64,000 bases of DNA, taken from NCBI GenBank assembly GCA_028554755.1, contig JAPTOF010000021.1, forward strand, positions 4,017,501 through 4,081,500, read 5' to 3'. Positions 56,711 through 64,000 of this stretch are shown piece by piece. How positions within the stretch are numbered: position 1 is the first letter of the stretch; the number at the start of each line of letters is the position of its first letter. Origin of the DNA: Cordia subcordata (taxonomy: Eukaryota > Streptophyta > Magnoliopsida > Boraginales > Cordiaceae). A model generated the notes under the pieces. The model did no database searches, was not told the origin of the DNA, and saw only the letters and a program-made list of their open reading frames with translations. Position numbers and translations under genes: made by a program.

Positions 56711-58876
56711 CTAGATTTGCACATATGCAATGTACAGGATAATTTTTCAATTAAAAATAAATTTTTTCTTAAAATTGAAAAAAAATAAAAAAATAAAAAT
56801 ATATATATGTTAAGAATAAATGATTAATAGAAAACACATTTGGACAAACTGATTTGAAATTAAACAAATTGTCAGTGATAGGATTTTATATTAGAATTAC
56901 AAAAATAAAAGAAATATAAGATTCATCCAAATGTAAAGTAAAATAAGAGTTAAATATATTATCATATAATAAATATTAATTATTTATTTTGTTAAAGATA
57001 ATAGTTAAAATACTATAATAAATATTCAAAAACATTATATACTAAATATACATAGAAAGTCAAATATGTCTATTTTTATGAGAAAAAAAATTATCTCCCA
57101 GAATACGTGCATGTTTCTATTGTAAATGCAGAATATAGTAAAACTCAATATTTAGTTCTCAATAGTAATCAAATTTTCTTTGTAACAAATATAAATAGAA
57201 TTTATCTAATTAATTGCTAAATTATTCACAATTTAAGTTAGAAAATAAAATGGATCATTTTATACTATTTAAAACTAATATTTTTAATCTATCAATTGGC
57301 AAATAATCTATTAGTAGCTCGTTTAGTAATATGCATGTATCAATTGACAAGAAATACTAAAGAGTGGAATTAATATTTATTTTTCAAAAAACAAGAACCA
57401 CAAAAAATTAAAAAATAGTGAACTATATTTGTTTTTTTTTTTAACTTACTATCTATATATATACACACATATATACATACATATATGTATATTTATTATA
57501 GTCCCCCAACTATTAGCTTTCGGACAATTTAGTCCCCAAACTTTTAAAATGTGCCTTTTATTCTCTCAACTTTCAATATAGGACTCCCGTTAGTCTCAAA
57601 GCTAACTTTCATTCATTTTTAATGGTCAAATCATTTGGTCAATGACAAATTTGGCATCACAAAAACAAAAACAAAAAAAAAACAAAACAAAACTCTTATC
57701 CTCACTTCATCCGATAGGTCTAAATACCTAATTTCCCTAATCTCTCTTTCCCCAAAAAAAACTATAGAAACTAAATCCTCCAAATTTAATAGATACTCAG
57801 TTTGAATAGTAAGTATTCATTTGTAGATTTCTCACATATGTCTCTACGTAACACATATGTGAGAGATGTAGTTGAACTTGGTAAGCAAGACGTATGTCTT
57901 TGTTGACACTACTAACCATTTGATTATATGTAAACTTTCCAGTGTTATGTTGATTATGATGGTAGTGAAAGATGAATATCAAGTAAAACTCTTCTACATG
58001 CTGGTAGTTAAACCATCACCTGAATCATTAGTAACACAAATACGGCTAAGTTAACATGAGACTAGTAAATGTTAATAGAACTTGAGATTCTACATAAAGA
58101 CGATAGAAATATATAGATAGACTATATTATAAGTTGTTGATATAATTATTATGGGAATAACTTTGGAGGGAATTTGAAGGCTTATAAGGATAAAGTTTAA
58201 ATTTGAAATATCCTTTTTGAATTGATAGTAATGTTATTTGAATCCAAGTTATTTTGCTGAATAAAAGGATTATAATCATTTATTTTCAAAATTTAACGTG
58301 TTATTTTGAGAAGTTCTAAATGTGTGACATATTGAAAAGATTATTTATCATTTTCTCTCAAAATTGAAAGTGCCACACATATCTAGGACATATTAGTAAG
58401 CAATTAGAATTTTAAATTTTATTGATCATTTTCTTTCAAAACTTAGCATTCTCAAATTTCAAAATGATATTATAATTTTAATATTTGAGAGGTGTTATTA
58501 AGTAAATAATGAAAATAACTTTAAGATATTTTGGGTAATTTAGATAACAAAATGGACTATTTCAGTTACATGCTTCTGCTAAAATATAAATTATATTTAA
58601 TTGAAATAAAAATTTTAAAAATAATATTTTAATTTTAGAAACTAAAAAATAACAAATATAAAAATTTTAAAATTATATTAACTATTTGTGAAACATGAGA
58701 TAATAACACGTTTCAAAAAATTCAAAAAATATATTATCTAATGTTTTATCTTTTCTTTGTTCTAAAAGTTTTTTGATTGTAATTAGAACAACACTTGACT
58801 TCCTTACAATAGGACACTTGGCGACCTGAAAGTCAAAGTTGAGAAAGGAACAGTTCTAGTTTTATATATAGGTAGA
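56711..58876 (-). mobile_element. Non-autonomous Helitron, 2.17 kb
   Basis: On the minus strand it begins TCTACCTATATATAAAAC at 58876, preceded by A. It ends with CTAG at 56711, followed by T, giving the A|TC...CTAG|T pattern of Helitrons. Just before the end is a decayed GTACAT/ATGTGC hairpin-like stretch (about 56719-56734). Within about 100 bp of the 5' end is a GC-richer ggtcgccaagtgtcct tract, as in many plant Helitrons. No Rep/helicase coding sequence is present; the 60-codon frames inside are not recognisable. Bases 57497-57640 carry a dispersed non-coding repeat (agtcccccaactattagc). Confidence 0.65.
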
Positions 58877-61800
58877 TTTTATTTCAAAATTCTTGAAAAT
58901 TTTAGTTATATCTCTTCATGAGTGTACGTGGCTAGTAAGAAAAGACTTCATATCTTTTTCGAATAGACATTTAAACTCTATAAATAACAAGGGCTTTTAG
59001 CATCATTTTGGATTGGAAAATTTCTAAGATTTTTCATATCATATTTTCATATACTTCAAAAAGAGAATAGTTCAGTATTATTTGGTTAGCCGTGTCTAAA
59101 TAGTTTGGAGTGTTACTACTATTGGATGAAAACCGTTGTTTCTTAGGAGACTTGCTCCACTAATAAGTATTATAATGGGGTAATAAAGTTTTAAGGAGAC
59201 TAGATTTGATCCATGCCTCAGTCTTACTCTATTTAGCATCATTTTTAAATTTATTTTTTATGAGATCAAGTAAGTTTTCTTTATAGGTTTATTCAATATT
59301 TTATTAAATAAAACACAAAAGTTATTTGCTTTCTTTCCTTGTTTCATCAACGATAACCCCTACTCAAACATCATACTCTACACATCTCACCAACCATTGC
59401 ACCAATAATAGTGTTTGGATTGACTTATAAAGAAACTACTAAAAGAAATTTTGGTTTGAAGTGACTTTTCTTTTATATTTTTTAATTTAAGTAGTTATGT
59501 GTTTGTATAAAAGTTTTAATTATAAAATTAAGCATTATCATTTTGGCTAAATAATTCTAAAAGCTAGTTATATTATCAAAATAACCATTAAGGATATACA
59601 AATAGAATACTAGTTAAAACATGTAAATATAAATAAAAAGACAAAGCTTTCCTCACATGATAATAGTCTTCTTAACCCTATTGAAGTCTTCTTAACCCTA
59701 TTAGTATGGAAGTGGGTAATATGTTAATGGGCGTAAGGGAGTGGGAGGTAGCAACTACAAGTTTATTAAGGGAGATGGCAAAGGGGATAAGTCTCATGAC
59801 TCTCATCCCCCAAAACGCCAAAAGTTGATCCTCTCAAATTGGAATCAAATGGACCGGGGAGATTTTTATTTCACGTAAATGAATTTTTAACCGTCCTTTT
59901 GACTTTTAAGTTATTTCATAAGTAGGTATAAAAGTTTATTTGCCTAAAACATTTATGCCTTTATAAAATTTTGGATAGATGACTCATTTCTTTCCTTATC
60001 TTTGATCCTTTTGATAATAAAATTTCTTATCTTTAAAACATGAAAGATCAATTCTTTCTTACAATTTGATACATCATTAGTCCTGAACTCAGCAAACGTC
60101 AACAAAATAATAGCGTTAAGACTATACTGTCAAGTAAACAACTGATGTGTTACAAATTTAAAAAATAAGGGACTAAAGACATCATAAATTACAAAGACAA
60201 AGGGACTGAACAATGTTATTTTCTTAACAATTTTTTAACTCAGGACTAATGATGTTACTAATTAAAAATATAACAGACCAAATTGTCGCTTTTTAAAAAT
60301 AAGGGACTTAATTATTAAAGGGTAAAAAAATAAAGGACCAAATAACTCATTTTGTCCTAAAATTTTTTAATCCAAATAGGAATTAATCAACTTCTCTCCT
60401 TTTCTTTATTATTCTCTTCTCTCATTTCCTTTACCAAACATTCGGGTGAATTTTACCAATCCTCACTTGTCTTTATCATTTGTTACAATTCTATCATTAT
60501 TTTTCATTTATAACAAAGTCCCATTACTAATAATTATACTATTGTCAGTTCAAACTCTATTTTTTGTCAAAAATACATTAAATCTCACTTGAGACACACT
60601 ATTTTAACCTTGAAAGAAATAAAAAAAATTGCCATTCATGTCGACTTCATATGAGATTTGACATATTTTTTTAATAGAAAGTAGAGTTTGGACTAAACAG
60701 ATACAAAACTATTAATTATAGGACTAATTATGATAAATAAAATATAGAAGATAAAATTTTTTTGAGTGCCAAATATGAGGGACAATTAGTTTACTTCACC
60801 CTAAACATTTTCTCTTCAATCCAAACGTCGTCAAGAGTTGATGGCACTTCACGTTTTAGTTATAAATTCATGGGGAAAGTTCACTTTAAAGAAAAGATAC
60901 GGTTTAGGTGAAATTTAAAAAGAACGACATCAACATATTAGGGCTTTTTAGCTCTCTTCTTGTCAGAATTTCATAAACCGAAACTATAAACATAGAACAG
61001 AAAAATTGAAAACAGTGACTAAACACAAAGCTGTAAACTTTATATTGTAAGATTTATACACAAGAATTAAAAGCTTATTTGTTTATATTGTAGAATTTAC
61101 TAAAATTAGTTTGTAATAAAATAATTTCAACTTTTTAGAAAATTAATTTAAAGTTTTAAGATTCTATTTTAAAAAAAATAATTTTAATTTTTGAAAAGAA
61201 TTAATTCTTTAAAAATAATTTTAATTTTTAGAAAATTATCTCTAAAACTAATTCTGCTATACCTCTAGAAATAAATTTAATATTTTATTAAAACTAATTT
61301 AATTTTTTGAAAATTATTTTATTAAATTAATTTTAAAAAATAATTTAAGTTTTTAAACTTTAGTTTTTAAAGAGATGAGTTAATATTGATTTTTAAAAGG
61401 ATATTTTTAATGAAATGATTCTAAGAATCATGTTCATCAAAATATAGATAAAAGTTTATAACCAGTTACATTAATATGATAAAACTACTTTTTTTCATTT
61501 ATCAAAATTACAAAAAATAATTACTTATTATTTTTTTCGAAAAACAATGGAGAAGGTAAAAGTTTTTAATTTCTAAATTTTATCAACCAAAAAAAAACTG
61601 GCACTAATTTTCTTATCTCTGAATATAAAAACAAACAGTTTTTAAAACAAAAATAACATCGACTTGCTTAAGACCCGTGGAACACACGGGGTTTGATAAA
61701 TATTTTTTGGTAATGGTTGTATGAGTTGAGGTATGTGTATGTGTGAATACCAATGTCCAAATAAATGTTAATTGATAAGTAAATAGCTATATTGGGTTGG

Positions 61801-62033
61801 CCCAGTTAACGCTTGTGTAAAGATTTATTTTGTAGTCCTACACTTTTTTTCTTTTTTTCCATATTGAGCCTACTTAATATATACAGTTGTTTTTTGTACA
61901 ATTGTTTTATTTTTTATTTAGAAATTGTGCTTGTGAAAAAGGGGAAACCCCAATGCGCATCTATATTGATAAAGGACAACTGGCCATTAGCTTCTCATTG
62001 GTGCCGAATTTCATCTCTCTCTTTTGATTGCTA
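58877..62033. other. Intergenic DNA, no gene recognised
   Basis: AT-rich. Bases 59408-59640 resemble one end of the Tourist-like elements (gtgtttggattgacttata). Bases 60060-60355 hold a degenerate 'agggacta/aaggacca' repeat also seen at 1-170 and 57.5 kb. Bases 61670-61695 contain a hairpin cccgtggaacacacgggg. Bases 61795-61965 are a diverged direct copy of about 63238-63405. The 74-codon frame at 61813-62037 lies in this repeat. Confidence 0.4.
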
Positions 62034-63436
62034 CTAGTTTTATAGGGTCGTGCAAGGCACGATTGTTGCCCAATGCTATTATCATAGAATATTATGGAAA
62101 TTACAATTTGATAAGTAGAATTTGACACAATAAATATACAAATAAGAAATAATACATCTTAATTTGTATATTCATATATACCAATTATATCCAACACAAA
62201 GAAAAAGTGTATCTAGAATTATGTGCACCAATCTACACTAGTTTCTATTTATAAGAGATAGCCAAACCACATCCAAAACATTCTCTCCAAATTATTGATG
62301 ATGTATATCAAATATTGCTAATTCATGTAACTTACAGAATACAGTAATTGCGTATTATACTTGTAGTCAATCTTTCCCATAGTTATTTCTTTTTAAGAAG
62401 TGTAGTCCATTATATTGCAAATATCACAATCGAAAAGAGATGAAATTTTGATCAAAGTTTACAATCACAATTTTATAGATATCACAATCTAGAAGAGATG
62501 AAATTTTGATCAAAGTTTACAACCACTTTGGTGTCTAATTCATAATATTACTAATACTCATATGAATAGAAGCTAATGACAGACCCATGTAATAGCATAC
62601 TAATTCAAATTTAGAGGAAGAAAAACTAAGTAAAATTTTCATCTAAAAAATACCTGAAAGTACTTATATTAGAAAAAAAGAGAAAACTAAAAAGGGGAAA
62701 ATGACAGCGAGCTCTTTTTCTTTCATACAGTAATAAAAGAAAGCCTCCTCCCTGCCCTCCCCTCCCCCCCAAAAAAAAAGTTAAGCTGACAAAGGGAAAG
62801 TGTGAAGAGATTAAATTATTAAGACATACTACAATTTTTGGATATTAAGGGCACTAAGGAATTTGAGAGGAATCCAAACTATCTCAGTTAATTGCGGAGC
62901 AGCATAATGTATAAAAAAAAAGACTTAAAAAAGGAAATTTTTTGAAATATATGTCAAATTCCTATCCCAATCAAAAAGTCATAAAACAAAAAAGATTAGA
63001 TAGATCTATCTTACCTCTTTGATAATTCAACATTTAAAAAAACATAAGCAGACACCTATATGCATCATTCCGGATCATTAAAATTTGACACCTAGAACAC
63101 AACCAAACTTTCGACAAAAATGCACCTTTTATTAACAAAAATAAAGCTCAAAGATTTGTTTAGTGGTCCTACACTTTTTTTTATATGTTAAGCAGGCCCA
63201 ATATAAATAAAAAAAGTGTAGGACCACTAAACAAATCCTTACACAAGCATTAACTGGGCCATCCAAAGATTTGTTTAGTGGTCCTGCACTTTTTTTTTTA
63301 TATTGGGCCTGCTTAATATATATATATATATATAATTATTTTTTGCACAGTTGTCTTAATTTTTAATTCAGAAATTGTGCTTGTGGAAAAGGAAAACCCA
63401 ATACGGATGTATTTCTATTATATTAATATAAAAAGA
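62034..63436 (-). mobile_element. Probable non-autonomous Helitron, about 1.4 kb
   Basis: The minus-strand 3' end is clear: a perfect hairpin CGTGC-ctt-GCACG (62049-62061) lies 11 bp before CTAG (62034-62037) and is followed by T. The 5' end is less sure: TCTTTTTATATTAATATAAT (from 63436 downward) resembles plant Helitron starts but is preceded by T rather than A. No coding sequence. Inside are a 60 bp direct repeat near 62420-62525 and a palindrome at 63153-63235. Confidence 0.55.
63153..63236. repeat. Perfect-arm palindrome followed by a third, direct copy
   Basis: The arms gatttgtttagtggtcctac and gtaggaccactaaacaaatc are inverted complements around a spacer of about 35 bp. A further direct copy of the left arm starts at about 63257 (agatttgtttagtggtcctg). 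The spacer includes 'aagcaggcccaatata', which also appears inverted downstream (tattgggcctgctta). Confidence 0.75.
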
Positions 63437-64000
63437 ATCATTTTTTGGATACTATTCATTCATGGTTCTTCTCTGTGAATGAATAGCACAAAAAAAAAAT
63501 AGCAATGTTGTAATAAAAAAAGGCATGACTATTAACGCAATTTTATATAGTATTTGTAGTGACAAATTTGTAATTTTTATACTTGTCATGATAAAATTAT
63601 AATATTATAATTAGTCCTTTTTTTTTCCTTCCCTAGCAAAATGATTTGTTTTATCTTTTACTACTTCTTTGTTAATCACGTCTTTTAACTTTTATCTAGG
63701 GTAGAAATTGGTCTAAATTTCTAATGTTTTGACTTCTGATATAAAAAGTTTTGATAGGGTATTAAAAGTTATAAAACTCAATATGGTTAAGAGAATTAGT
63801 TTGGGTTTTTGAGTTCAAATCTTTAAATTTTTATTATTAAAATCAAAGAAGCTATTCCATTTAATAATTTTATGTCTACTCTATCTTTTTTCTTTCTTTC
63901 TTTGTCAATCAAAAATAATACACTTTCTTTTTCATTTCTATACTAATCGCACTTTTTTGCTTGGATTTTAATTGTTTTCCCTTTCAAGTCGAAAAAAAAC
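63437..64000. other. AT-rich right edge, nothing recognised
   Basis: No gene, RNA or repeat boundary was identified in the final stretch. Confidence 0.4.

Noticed and set aside
61670..61695. Hairpin cccgtggaacacacgggg as a Helitron 3' end
   Set aside because: No CTRR followed by T at the right distance on either strand.
1..64000. CRISPR arrays, operons, ribosome-binding sites, phage or plasmid functions
   Set aside because: The window is plant nuclear DNA; the regular repeats present are retroelement LTRs, subterminal transposon repeats and microsatellites.

Overview
The window looks like euchromatic nuclear DNA of a eudicot plant. It is strongly AT-rich, has GT-AG introns in one clearly recognisable gene, carries plant-specific NDR1/HIN1-like (NHL/LEA_2) genes, and is dense in plant transposable elements: Ty3/gypsy of Athila/Tat type, Ty1/copia, TRIM, LINE with DUF4283-type ORF1, SINE, Helitron, CACTA and Tourist-like MITEs. 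The species cannot be named from the sequence alone. No prokaryotic feature, CRISPR array, rRNA or functional tRNA gene was seen.

Only three protein genes look intact, and all are on the minus strand: a single-exon NHL gene (5960-6583), a second single-exon NHL gene with a proline-rich N-terminus (40525-41319), and coatomer subunit beta (beta-COP), with coding exons at 52654-50609, 49691-49182, 48810-48725 and 48478-48274 (948 codons plus stop) and a 5'UTR intron. An F-box-associated gene at about 45.6-46.4 kb is a pseudogene.

Layout: 1-16 kb is intergenic DNA around the first NHL gene with MITE-like elements, a non-autonomous CACTA element (8418-9277), two SINEs with perfect 16-17 bp target duplications, and a Helitron 3' end. 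The 16.1-40 kb part is a nested retroelement complex. A minus-strand LINE (3' tail at about 16.15 kb, ORF1 at about 39-40 kb) carries a tandem TRIM array in its poly(A) tail and a 16.3 kb Athila/Tat-like gypsy element in its zf-RVT domain. The gypsy element contains three further insertions: a solo LTR in its left LTR, a 1.6 kb solo LTR downstream of integrase, and a complete 3.1 kb non-autonomous copia-like element in its right LTR. Removing these insertions brings both gypsy LTRs to about 1.42 kb. The 40.5-53.8 kb part holds the NHL gene, nested Tourist-like MITEs, a copia gag remnant, the F-box pseudogene and beta-COP. The 53.8-64 kb part has no gene; it holds a promoter-proximal MITE, an 833 bp LTR-like unit, a 2.17 kb non-autonomous Helitron and a second probable Helitron.

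The strongest candidates for something unusual are the four-LTR/three-internal-domain TRIM array, whose internal domains keep the 3' end of a copia pol gene, and the unassigned 3.1 kb non-autonomous copia-like element. All boundaries were read by eye; no alignment or database search was run.
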